From NCBI GenBank assembly GCA_017432425.1, contig JAFRJE010000020.1:1-34582 (forward strand): DNA of 34,582 nt. Reading direction: 5' to 3'. Origin of the DNA: Candidatus Saccharimonadota bacterium. Its GTDB lineage: Bacteria; Patescibacteriota; Saccharimonadia; Saccharimonadales; Saccharimonadaceae. Positions within the stretch are counted from its first letter, which is position 1. Each line of letters opens with the position of its first letter. The notes below the pieces were generated by a model. It had not been told where the DNA came from. It worked only from the letters and a program-made list of their open reading frames with translations, and ran no database searches. Of this stretch, positions 22,578 through 29,413 are shown piece after piece. The position numbers and the translations under genes were made by a program.

Positions 22578-23936
22578 ATGGCGAAATCTCGCGCGACTTT
22601 TACTTGTACCGAATGCGGAGCGGTTTTTTCTGCGTGGACAGGAAAGTGTACGAACTGCGGCGAATGGAATAGCCTAGTCGAAACTTTGCCGAGCGAAGCC
22701 GAAGAAGTAGTCGGGAAAAACGCTCTCTCGAAAGGACAAATTTCCGGTAAACTTCTCGAATTTACGAATATAAAGTCGATTGTCCCCTCCGACGCAAAAG
22801 AAAGATTAAAAACTGGCTTTACTGATTTGGATATTGTCCTCGGCGGCGGAATTTTAATCGGCTCAGTTACGCTCCTAACCGGTCAACCCGGAATCGGCAA
22901 GTCGACCCTCCTAATGCAAATCTGCGCGAAAATCGCCGAGAAAAAATCCGTCCTCTATATTTCCGGCGAAGAGTCCGCTGGTCAAGTTAAACTTCGCGCC
23001 GAACGCCTCGGTGCTAACTCCGACAACTTAAGTTTCGCTTCTTCGACTTCCGGTAACGATATTTCTAAAACAATCGAATCCGGTAAATTCGATTTTGTTG
23101 TTGTTGATTCAATCCAAACTCTTTCTCTCGCCGAAATCTCCTCCGCTCCGGGTAGCGTTTCCCAAGTTACGAATTGCGGGAACTTAATTATTCGCGCCGC
23201 AAAAGCAACCGATACTGCCGTCGTGATTGTTGGGCACGTTACGAAAGAGGGGACTCTCGCCGGACCGAAAGTTCTCGAACATCTCGTTGACGTCGTTATC
23301 AATTTCGAGGGCGACCGTTACGGCGGATTTAAAACCGTCCGCGCAGTCAAAAATCGTTTTGGCTCAACCAGCGAAGTTGCGATTTTTGAGATGAATGAAA
23401 CCGGTCTAAAGGAAGTTCAAAATCCCTCCGCCGCGCTTCTTGCTGAACGCCAAAATACCGACGGCAGCATAATCCTCGCGACGCTTGAGGGAGCGCGTCC
23501 GCTTCTTGTCGAAATCCAAGCTCTCGCCTCAACCTCGAATTATGGTTATCCAAACCGTACTGTTTCCGGCTTCGATTTGAACCGCCTAAAACTTCTAATC
23601 GCCGTTCTCGAACGTCGAACCCGTCTAAAACTTTCCGACAAAGACATTTTTATCAACGTTGTCGGCGGAATTAAATTAAACGATTCCGCTGCCGACCTCG
23701 CAATCTGCCTCGCGATTGCTTCCGCCGTTGCCGAGCGTCGCCTTTCCGAAGATTATGTTGTTTTCGGCGAAGTTGGTCTCGGCGGCGAAATTCGTTCCGC
23801 GTTTCGTCCCGACCAACGTATTTCCGAAGCGAAAAAACTTGGCTTTAAACGCGCAATCGCCCCCGCAACAATTAAAGATAAATTCGTTATTCCTGTTAAA
23901 GATTTACGCGAAACTTTAATAAAATATGTAAAATAA
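22578..23936 (+). CDS. radA: DNA repair protein RadA (Sms)
   Basis: A RecA-related helicase for branch migration in recombinational repair and transformation. The 452-residue protein has an N-terminal C4 zinc finger (CTECGAVFSAWTGKCTNCGEW in two pieces, CTEC and CTNC), Walker A GQPGIGKST (about 102-110), the RadA-specific VKNRFGS motif, and a C-terminal Lon-protease-like domain (INVVGGIKLNDSAADLAICLA). The arrangement is complete and of normal length. It is cotranscribed with galU and followed closely by the FemAB-type gene; ruvC and ruvA are downstream, so this is a recombination neighbourhood. Confidence 0.96.
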   Translation: MAKSRATFTCTECGAVFSAWTGKCTNCGEWNSLVETLPSEAEEVVGKNALSKGQISGKLLEFTNIKSIVPSDAKERLKTGFTDLDIVLGGGILIGSVTLLTGQPGIGKSTLLMQICAKIAEKKSVLYISGEESAGQVKLRAERLGANSDNLSFASSTSGNDISKTIESGKFDFVVVDSIQTLSLAEISSAPGSVSQVTNCGNLIIRAAKATDTAVVIVGHVTKEGTLAGPKVLEHLVDVVINFEGDRYGGFKTVRAVKNRFGSTSEVAIFEMNETGLKEVQNPSAALLAERQNTDGSIILATLEGARPLLVEIQALASTSNYGYPNRTVSGFDLNRLKLLIAVLERRTRLKLSDKDIFINVVGGIKLNDSAADLAICLAIASAVAERRLSEDYVVFGEVGLGGEIRSAFRPDQRISEAKKLGFKRAIAPATIKDKFVIPVKDLRETLIKYVK

Positions 23937-23948
23937 TTGGAGAGAAAA

Positions 23949-24956
23949 ATGGAACTAAAAGAGCTAAGCCCCGCCGAATTTAACGACTTTGTTTCGATCG
24001 AAACGACTAATAATTTTCTCCAAAGTTCTTACGCTTTTTCGCGTTATAAAAATAAAAACCAAGAAGCCTATCTTCTCGGTTTAGTTAAAAATCAAAAAAT
24101 TCTCGCCGCCGCGCTCGTCGTTAAAATCCGCGAACTAAAAGGTAAAAAAGTTTTTTCGGCTCCAGGCGGACCAATTTTAAATTATGAGTTAAAAACTTTT
24201 CCCGAAACGTTTAAGTTTTTCGTTAAAGAACTAAAAGTATTTCTAAAAAATAAATCCGGTTCCGTTCTCCAAATTTCTCCGAACATAAAATACGAAAAAA
24301 CTCTCGCCGAAACTTTAAAATCGAATCATTTTAAAGAACTCGGCGAATATATCCAATGTAAATGGATTTCAACTTTAGACTTGTCTAAATTCAGTTCCGA
24401 ATCCGAGCTTCTAAGTTCCTTTCGTAAGGGTCATCGTTATAGCGTAAAATATTCTTCTTCGCGCTATCATCTCGAAATCCGCGAATTAAAATTCGACGAG
24501 TTAAAAATCCTAAAAGACTTGTCGAATAAATCCGCGAAAAAACATGCTTTTTCTGACCAACCTTTAACATATTACGAAGAAATGTTTACTGCCTTTAAAG
24601 ACAAAATAAAAGTTCTCGCCGCCTTTTATGAAAATACTCCAATTTCCGCCGCGATGTTTATTATCTATGGCAACGAAATTGTTTATTTATATTCCGGCTC
24701 CGATCCCGAATATAATAAATATTGCGGCCCTTTCGCCCTCCAATGGGAAATGATGACGTATGCTCTAAAAAATAAAATCCCGCGCTATAATTTTTATGGC
24801 GTAAAACCTTTTGACGGCGACGGCGTTTATGAATTTAAACGCGGTTTTCGCGCCGAAACCGAAGAACTAGCCGGAACGTTTATGCTTCCGCTCGACGCTT
24901 TCGGAAAACTTTATACCCTTAAACATAAATATCATAAATATAGCGAGGTCGCGTGA
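23949..24956 (+). CDS. FemAB/FemX-type peptidyltransferase
   Basis: Transfers an amino acid from aminoacyl-tRNA to a peptidoglycan precursor in known FemABX enzymes (GNAT-like double fold). Evidence is FLQSSYAFSRYKNKNQEAYL near the start, RKGHRYSVKYSSSR, AAFYENTPISAAMFIIYGNEIVYLYSGS, ALQWEMMTYALKNKIPRYNFYG and the terminal EFKRGFRAETEELAGTFMLP, which is characteristic. The ATG at 23949 has GGAGAG 4 bases upstream and is preferred to the in-frame TTG at 23937. Length 335 is normal. The substrate amino acid is unknown. The stop overlaps the GTG of ruvC (GTGA). Confidence 0.88.
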   Translation: MELKELSPAEFNDFVSIETTNNFLQSSYAFSRYKNKNQEAYLLGLVKNQKILAAALVVKIRELKGKKVFSAPGGPILNYELKTFPETFKFFVKELKVFLKNKSGSVLQISPNIKYEKTLAETLKSNHFKELGEYIQCKWISTLDLSKFSSESELLSSFRKGHRYSVKYSSSRYHLEIRELKFDELKILKDLSNKSAKKHAFSDQPLTYYEEMFTAFKDKIKVLAAFYENTPISAAMFIIYGNEIVYLYSGSDPEYNKYCGPFALQWEMMTYALKNKIPRYNFYGVKPFDGDGVYEFKRGFRAETEELAGTFMLPLDAFGKLYTLKHKYHKYSEVA

Positions 24957-25429
24957 AAATTCTCGGCGTCGATCCAGGAACTGGAATTTGTGGCTTCGGC
25001 GTTATTGAAGTTTATCCAAAGCCAAAGTTAGTCGATTGCGGCGTCATCTCAACCCCGCCGCACACTCCGCTCCCCGACCGTCTTCTTGATATCTACGACT
25101 CGCTCCACGAAATCATCAAGCAAAATCGTCCCGACTGTATTTCGATTGAAAAACTTTTTTTCATGCAAAATATCTCGACCGGCATTTCCGTCGCCGAAGC
25201 TCGCGGAATTGTTTTGCTGGTTGCGAAACAAGAAAAACTGCCGATTTTTGAATATTCGCCGAACGAAATCAAAAAAGCTATGACTGGCTATGGTCATGCG
25301 AATAAAAAACAAATTCAAGAAATGGTTCGCCTCCATTTAAATTTAGAAAAAATTATTAAACCCGACGACGCCGCCGACGCTCTCGCCGCCGCCATCACTC
25401 ATTCTTTAATCTCAAAAGTTGATGTATAA
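24953..25429 (+). CDS. ruvC: Holliday junction resolvase RuvC
   Basis: Cleaves Holliday junctions with the RuvAB complex. The RNase H-like fold has acidic residues D7 (ILGVDPGTG), E66 (CISIEKLFF) and the C-terminal pair D138/D139 and D142 (KPDDAADALAAA), matching the four catalytic acids of the family. YSPNEIKKAMTGYGHANKKQ is the conserved central segment. Start codon GTG overlaps the preceding stop by 3 bases. Length 158 is normal. Its stop codon is contained in the -10 hexamer of ruvA. Confidence 0.96.
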   Translation: MKILGVDPGTGICGFGVIEVYPKPKLVDCGVISTPPHTPLPDRLLDIYDSLHEIIKQNRPDCISIEKLFFMQNISTGISVAEARGIVLLVAKQEKLPIFEYSPNEIKKAMTGYGHANKKQIQEMVRLHLNLEKIIKPDDAADALAAAITHSLISKVDV

Positions 25430-25430
25430 T
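25425..25430 (+). promoter_or_regulatory. -10 element before ruvA, overlapping the ruvC stop
   Basis: TATAAT with 7 bases to the ruvA ATG at 25438. The ruvC stop TAA (25427-25429) is inside it. No Shine-Dalgarno sequence is seen. Confidence 0.5.
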
Positions 25431-25437
25431 AATTTTC

Positions 25438-26010
25438 ATGATTGCGCATATTTACGGAAAACTTGCGGAAAAATTTAATAACTCAGTCATTGTTGACGTT
25501 AACGGCGTTGGCTATGAACTCATTTTGACCGCGCTCGATTTCGAAAACGTTAATCTTGGCGACGAAATAAAATTCTATACATACCATAATATCCGCGAAA
25601 ACGCCGAAGAACTTTATGGTTTTTCTTCGCTTGCCGCGAAAAAACTTTTCGAATTATTGATTTCCGTTAATGGCGTCGGTCCGAAAGCCGCGATTTCGAT
25701 TCTCTCCCTCGCCTCGCCCGAAGAGGTTCGTAATGCGATTGCGAATACCGATTCAAATTTCATTTCTAAAGCTGCCGGCGTCGGTAAAAAATCCGCCGAA
25801 AGAATTATTGTTGATCTTCGCGACAAGGTCGGCATCCCCTCCCATTACGGCGCAACTACAATAAAACAGCCGGATAAACTCGAAAAGGACGAAGCGCTCG
25901 ACGCGCTAATCGCGCTCGGCTTCCCGCTTAAAGAGGCAACCGCCGCCCTCGAAAACGTTGACCCTGCTCTTTCGACCGAAGAACGAATCCGCCTCGCGCT
26001 TAAACGCTAA
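25438..26010 (+). CDS. ruvA: Holliday junction DNA helicase subunit RuvA
   Basis: The tetrameric junction-binding subunit that loads RuvB. The N-terminal OB fold (MIAHIYGKLAEKFNNSVIVD, VGYELILT) is followed by two helix-hairpin-helix motifs (LISVNGVGPKAAISILS and ISKAAGVGKKSAERIIVDLRD) and a C-terminal RuvB-interacting domain (DEALDALIALGFPLKEATAAL). Length 190 is normal. ruvC and ruvA are adjacent as in many bacteria, but ruvB is not in this window. Confidence 0.96.
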   Translation: MIAHIYGKLAEKFNNSVIVDVNGVGYELILTALDFENVNLGDEIKFYTYHNIRENAEELYGFSSLAAKKLFELLISVNGVGPKAAISILSLASPEEVRNAIANTDSNFISKAAGVGKKSAERIIVDLRDKVGIPSHYGATTIKQPDKLEKDEALDALIALGFPLKEATAALENVDPALSTEERIRLALKR

Positions 26011-26036
26011 AACCCCTTTTCTTTTTTCCTAAACTA

Positions 26037-26045
26037 TGGTATTAT
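26037..26045 (+). promoter_or_regulatory. Extended -10 promoter of rplS
   Basis: TGGTATTAT (TGn plus TATTAT) lies 35 bases before the ATG at 26080. AAAGG (26067-26071) is the ribosome binding site, so this transcript has a leader. Confidence 0.55.
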
Positions 26046-26079
26046 TACGAGTAATTGTCTAATAATAAAGGTTAATAAA

Positions 26080-26550
26080 ATGAGTTTTTCTATTCTACAA
26101 AAAATTGGCGACGCCCAGAAAAAACAAGCCGTCGTCGACGTCCGTTCCGGCGATACAGTTAAGGTTACCCAAAAAATTAAAGAAGGCGAAAAGTTCCGCT
26201 CCCAGGTTTTTGAGGGCGTTGTTATTCGCGTTGACCGAAAAGAGTCCCATACCGCCCGCATTACCGTCCGCAAAATCGCCTCTGGCGTTGGCGTTGAAAA
26301 ATCTTTCTTGATTCATTCTCCGCTCGTCGAAAAAATCGAAATCGTTAGACGCGCGAAAGTCCGCCGCAACAATCTTTCCTATCTCCGCGAACGTTCCGGT
26401 AAATCCGCCCGTCTCGCCGCGAAAGATTTTGACCGCGCCGCGGTTAATACTCTAAAAGAAGCCGAAGAAGTTCTCGAAGCCGAAGAAAAAGCCGAAGAAA
26501 CCGCCGAAGAAGCGAAAAATCCAAAAGGTTCTGCTGAACCCGAAGAATAA
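26080..26550 (+). CDS. rplS: Ribosomal protein bL19 with acidic C-terminal extension
   Basis: A structural protein of the 50S subunit near the 30S interface. Family core: DVRSGDTVKVTQKIKEGEKF, FEGVVIRVDRKE, TVRKIASGVGVEKSFLIHSP and RRAKVRRNNLSYLRERSGKSARL. bL19 is usually about 115 residues; here the core ends near 118 and a ~38-residue Glu/Ala-rich helix (EAEEVLEAEEKAEETAEEA) follows. Other reduced bacteria carry similar low-complexity tails on ribosomal proteins; its role is unknown. The stop overlaps the yraN start (TAATG). Confidence 0.95.
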   Translation: MSFSILQKIGDAQKKQAVVDVRSGDTVKVTQKIKEGEKFRSQVFEGVVIRVDRKESHTARITVRKIASGVGVEKSFLIHSPLVEKIEIVRRAKVRRNNLSYLRERSGKSARLAAKDFDRAAVNTLKEAEEVLEAEEKAEETAEEAKNPKGSAEPEE

Positions 26551-27260
26551 TGTCTCGGCTTGAGATTTTTGTTCGAAAAAATAATAAACGAACAAATTTC
26601 GCCGTCGCGATTGGGCTTATTAAGTTAAATAACTCATTTTTAAAAGAAATAGCGATTAAAGACGACGCCAAAAACGCCGTCTTTTCGCTTGTTAAAAAAT
26701 TTAAAGAAAAGGGAATTAGTTTTTCCGAAATCGTTTTAAGCGGAACCGAAAACTATTTCGCCTCAACCCCCCTCGCCACCCACGTTACCGTCCTAAAAAA
26801 GCCCGAACTCTTCTTCCCCGACTTCGTCGAGCTAAAAGAAGAGGCTAGTAAAATTAAAAAAGAAAATAAAGAAAAATATAATTTTTATAAAACAAAAACT
26901 AAACCAAAAATTACTACCAAGCAACTCGGCGACCGCGCCGAAACTATCGTCGCAAACTACCTAAAATCAACCGGCCATCAAATCCTCGCCCGCAACCACA
27001 AAACTCGCTTCTACGAAATCGACATTATTTCGACAAAAAACGACAAAATCTATTTTACGGAAGTAAAATACCGAAAAAACGAATCTCGCGGAACTTCTTT
27101 CGAAATGATTACGAAAAAGAAACTCGAACAAATGACTTTTGCCGCCGAATCTTTTTTGAAACTAAGAAAAGATTTAAAAGAAAAATACTCTCCGCTTCTC
27201 GCCGTCGCTTCCGTCTCCGGCGAAAATTTTACTTTTAACGGTTGGTTCCCTCTTTCATAA
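26550..27260 (+). CDS. YraN/UPF0102 nuclease-like protein with unknown N-terminal domain
   Basis: The C-terminal half (about 120-236) is a UPF0102/YraN domain: KQLGDRAETIVANYLKSTGH, FYEIDIISTKNDKIYFTEVKYRK carries the D/E-x-K pattern of the restriction-endonuclease-like fold, and GTSFEMITKKKLEQM follows. YraN alone is about 120 residues. The first ~115 residues are an extra domain of unknown type (VAIGLIKLNNSFLKEIAIKD, FSEIVLSGTENYFAS) ending in a Lys-rich linker. In many bacteria the order is rplS-rnhB-yraN. Here no rnhB is seen between rplS and yraN, and the extra domain occupies that place, but it lacks the RNase HII motif (G-x-DEAGRGP). Coupled to rplS by a one-base overlap. Confidence 0.82.
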   Translation: MSRLEIFVRKNNKRTNFAVAIGLIKLNNSFLKEIAIKDDAKNAVFSLVKKFKEKGISFSEIVLSGTENYFASTPLATHVTVLKKPELFFPDFVELKEEASKIKKENKEKYNFYKTKTKPKITTKQLGDRAETIVANYLKSTGHQILARNHKTRFYEIDIISTKNDKIYFTEVKYRKNESRGTSFEMITKKKLEQMTFAAESFLKLRKDLKEKYSPLLAVASVSGENFTFNGWFPLS

Positions 27261-27262
27261 AA

Positions 27263-27310
27263 ACGCTACATTTAGCGTTAAAACCTATTGACAAACACTA
27301 TATGTAGCGT
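27263..27310 (+). promoter_or_regulatory. Tandem NrdR-like boxes
   Basis: Two 16-bp palindromic sites, ACGCTACATTTAGCGT (27263-27278) and ACACTATATGTAGCGT (27295-27310), resemble the NrdR consensus ACACWATATATWGTGT. They begin 32 bases apart (16-base gap, about three helical turns), the spacing typical of NrdR pairs. One lies upstream of the -35, the other between -35 and -10, as expected for a repressor. The first could alternatively be a weak hairpin at the end of yraN, but it lacks a T run. Confidence 0.7.
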
Positions 27311-27317
27311 TTATAAT
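27288..27317 (+). promoter_or_regulatory. Sigma-70-type promoter with operator
   Basis: TTGACA (27288-27293), 18 bases, TATAAT (27312-27317). Both hexamers are perfect and the spacer holds an NrdR-like box. A leader of about 45 bases with AAAAGGAAA precedes the ATG at 27368. Confidence 0.85.
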
Positions 27318-27367
27318 CATAAGCATAATCGATTAGACTTTAGAAAACTTTAAAAGGAAACTCGAAA

Positions 27368-27811
27368 ATGAAAAACATTGTTTATTTTAGCCCAAACGAC
27401 GTCGAAAAATTCGACTTCACGCGTTATAAAAATTCTTTAGCTAAATACGCCGCCGTTCCCGAAGCCGAACTTAAATCCGCGCTCGAAAAACTCGATTCTT
27501 ATGAAACCATGCATGTCTCTCTTCTCGTTAAAACCGGCGTCCAGCTCATCGAACAATTTGGCTCTGAAGAATCCGCGAAAAAATACTACGACGACCATAA
27601 AATCTATTTTGGCGAAAAATTTGAACGCCTCCGCCGAATTACGGGCTATCTCGTCGGGACGCTCGACCGCTGGAATGACGGAAAGAAAGCCGAAGAAAAA
27701 GAGCGCGTGAAACATTCTGTTAACTCTTGCGTCGACGACCTTGTTCGCGCCGCCAAAATCCAAGACCAAATGCTCGCCCTAAACGCCGCCTACGCCGGAA
27801 AAACCGAATAG
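27368..27811 (+). CDS. Hypothetical protein, 147 aa, predicted NrdR-regulated
   Basis: I recognise no family. The sequence starts MKNIVYFSPNDVEKFDF and is largely alpha-helical and charged (KLDSYETMHVSLLVKTGVQL, EKFERLRRITGYLVGTLDRW, RVKHSVNSCVDDLVRAAKIQ). It has a single cysteine, no signal peptide and no membrane segment. The start has AAAAGGAAA 8-9 bases upstream. The gene has a consensus promoter with two NrdR-like boxes, which in known bacteria control ribonucleotide reductase genes and a few dNTP- or replication-linked genes. A role in dNTP supply, its regulation or replication is inference from the operator alone. Confidence 0.75.
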   Translation: MKNIVYFSPNDVEKFDFTRYKNSLAKYAAVPEAELKSALEKLDSYETMHVSLLVKTGVQLIEQFGSEESAKKYYDDHKIYFGEKFERLRRITGYLVGTLDRWNDGKKAEEKERVKHSVNSCVDDLVRAAKIQDQMLALNAAYAGKTE

Positions 27812-27813
27812 GC

Positions 27814-27851
27814 TTAAGGGTATTGACTTTTTCCCTTAAATTTGATATTAT
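27814..27851 (+). promoter_or_regulatory. Promoter with palindromic operator around the -35
   Basis: TTGACT (27823-27828), 17 bases, TATTAT (27846-27851). The arms TTAAGGG (27814-27820) and CCCTTAA (27833-27839) flank the -35 symmetrically, so a dimeric repressor could cover it. The stretch could also form a hairpin, but no T run follows. Confidence 0.65.
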
Positions 27852-27868
27852 AGAAAAATGTCGCAAAA

Positions 27869-27891
27869 ATTTTAGTAGCATCTACTAAAAT
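27869..27891 (+). promoter_or_regulatory. Perfect 10-bp hairpin in the 5' UTR
   Basis: ATTTTAGTAG (27869-27878), loop CAT, CTACTAAAAT (27882-27891). It lies about 12 bases after the expected transcription start and 33 bases before the start codon. It is either an RNA stem or a second operator palindrome. Confidence 0.6.
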
Positions 27892-27923
27892 CCCGACTGT
27901 ATCTTATTTAAGGAGTGATAAAA

Positions 27924-28280
27924 TTGCAAGATTACACCTCAACTCGTCTGACGGACTACCTTATCAACCTGACCACGGAACCAGTTTCCGTCTATGAAGA
28001 GTCGAGCGGAGCTATCAAAACCTACCCGCCCCAGCATCTCCCGCTGCCTCCTTTCCGTCTCAAGCGAACGAACGAAGAAATTTTCCACTATATCGTTTCC
28101 GGAAAGATGCTGAGGAGAGCCAAGCGAGAGCGGCGTCCTCTCGACGACCTCGCGGTCGTTTCGGATTCGTGCCATGGCCGCGGCGGAATTGCGATAAGTC
28201 GCCTGACTTGGGGATTAGATTCTGACATAAAAGTCCTCGTCGCCCCAAGCGCCAGTTCGACGGTCGCTAGACATCTCTAA
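27924..28280 (+). CDS. Hypothetical protein, 118 aa
   Basis: I recognise no family. The chosen start is TTG at 27924 because AAGGAG (27910-27915) lies 8 bases upstream; the in-frame GTG at 27915 overlaps that ribosome binding site. The product has a Pro-rich middle (TYPPQHLPLPPFRLKR), a basic helix (SGKMLRRAKRERRPLDD) and VSDSCHGRGGIAISRLTWG near the end. It has no signal peptide or membrane segment. It is a single-gene unit with a palindrome at its -35, a 5' UTR hairpin and a strong terminator, so expression is likely regulated. Confidence 0.7.
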   Translation: MQDYTSTRLTDYLINLTTEPVSVYEESSGAIKTYPPQHLPLPPFRLKRTNEEIFHYIVSGKMLRRAKRERRPLDDLAVVSDSCHGRGGIAISRLTWGLDSDIKVLVAPSASSTVARHL

Positions 28281-28311
28281 CGTTCCATCTTGCCCTATAT
28301 CACCACGCCCC

Positions 28312-28335
28312 AGCTCCGGTCTCCGGAGCTTTTTT
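28312..28335 (+). terminator. Rho-independent terminator
   Basis: AGCTCCGG (28312-28319), loop TCT, CCGGAGCT (28323-28330), T run to 28335. A strong 8-bp stem. Confidence 0.92.
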
Positions 28336-28359
28336 CTAGATTTTAATTTAGAAAAATGA

Positions 28360-28365
28360 TATAAT
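28360..28365 (+). promoter_or_regulatory. -10 element of ychF
   Basis: TATAAT about 30 bases before the predicted start; no convincing -35. It lies between the terminator above and the GAAAGG ribosome binding site at 28383-28388. Confidence 0.5.
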
Positions 28366-28394
28366 TATAGATAAGAAATAACGAAAGGCTGCCT

Positions 28395-29384
28395 ATTAAT
28401 CTGAAAATTGCCATTGTCGGGCTTCCGAACGTCGGGAAATCGACTCTCTTTAATGCCCTAACGAACGCCGGCGCGCTTGCCGCGAATTATCCTTTTGCGA
28501 CGATTGAACCGAACGTCGGAATCGTTCCAGTTCCCGACGACCGCCTCGAAGTCCTCGCGAAAATGTACGAAACCGAAAAAGTCGTTCCGGCGACCGTCGA
28601 ATTTGTCGACGTTGCGGGGCTTGTTGCTGGCGCGAGCAAAGGCGAGGGGCTTGGCAATAAATTCCTCGCGAACATCCGCGAGTGCCAAGCGATTTGTCAT
28701 GTCGTCCGCGCGTTTAAAGATAACGATATCGTTCGCGCCGATAATAAAATCGAAGAAGATATTTTAGCTCAGGCAAAAGAAGATATTGAAATTATTAACC
28801 TCGAGCTCCAGCTCGCCGACGAAGAAACCAAAGCGAAAATCGCCGCGAAACGAAAAAAAGACCCTGCGGACGAAAATATTCCGTTTTTGACTGAAAAACC
28901 AGTGATTTATATGTTTAATGTTGATGAATCTGGTCTAACTGACGAAGCCTTAAAATTAAAACTTAAAGATTTAATAAAACCTGCTGAAGCCGTCTTCGTT
29001 AATGCTAAGCTCGAAGAAGAAATGTCCGGCATGAACCATCTCGAACGCCTTGAATTTCTTGAAAGCTATGGCGTAAAAAACGACGCTCTTGGCGAACTAA
29101 TTAAAGCCGCCTACTCGACTCTCGGGCTCCAAAGTTTCCTGACCGCTGGGAAAAAAGAATGTCGCGCCTGGACAATTAAAAAAGGCGCAACCGCCCCCGA
29201 AGCCGCCGGAACAATTCACTCCGACTTCCAGCGTGGCTTTATCTCCGCCCAAATCTGTAATTTTGACGATTTGAACCGCCTCGGCTCCGAAAAAGCCGTT
29301 AAAGAAGCTGGTTTGATGCGAACTGAAGGAAAAACTTATAAAATGCGCGATGGCGATGTCGTCGAATTCCGTTTTAACGTTTAA
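28395..29384 (+). CDS. ychF: Redox-regulated ATPase YchF (OLA1 family), non-standard start codon
   Basis: An Obg-related P-loop ATPase that binds ribosomes. Motifs: KIAIVGLPNVGKSTLFNALT (G1), ANYPFATIEPNVGIVPVPDD, EFVDVAGLVAGASKGEGLGN, IYMFNVDE, and the TGS-like C-terminal domain (ECRAWTIKKGATAPEAAGTI, MRDGDVVEFRFNV). The family needs a start just before G1, yet the frame from the stop at 28368 to G1 contains no ATG, GTG or TTG. ATT at 28395 has GAAAGG 6 bases upstream and would give MNLKIAIVGLPN, as in homologues; CTG at 28401 is the other option. The product is 329 residues (family about 363). The first ATG, 28563, would delete the P loop. Confidence 0.88.
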   Translation: MNLKIAIVGLPNVGKSTLFNALTNAGALAANYPFATIEPNVGIVPVPDDRLEVLAKMYETEKVVPATVEFVDVAGLVAGASKGEGLGNKFLANIRECQAICHVVRAFKDNDIVRADNKIEEDILAQAKEDIEIINLELQLADEETKAKIAAKRKKDPADENIPFLTEKPVIYMFNVDESGLTDEALKLKLKDLIKPAEAVFVNAKLEEEMSGMNHLERLEFLESYGVKNDALGELIKAAYSTLGLQSFLTAGKKECRAWTIKKGATAPEAAGTIHSDFQRGFISAQICNFDDLNRLGSEKAVKEAGLMRTEGKTYKMRDGDVVEFRFNV

Positions 29385-29405
29385 AAAAGCCGGCTCTTCG
29401 CCGGC
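29383..29405 (-). terminator. Rho-independent terminator of the GH13 gene
   Basis: On the minus strand GCCGGC (29405-29400), loop GAAGA, GCCGGC (29394-29389), then TTTTTT. It lies 9 bases after the GH13 stop and overlaps the end of ychF; on the plus strand the tail is A-rich, so it serves mainly the minus strand. Confidence 0.85.
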
Positions 29406-29413
29406 AAAACCTC

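Noticed and set aside
28395-28400. ychF as a pseudogene because it lacks a start codon
   Set aside because: All family motifs are intact in one frame, a ribosome binding site is in place, and non-standard starts are possible.
28563-29384. ychF starting at the first ATG
   Set aside because: This would remove the P loop, which is present in frame upstream with clear similarity to the family.
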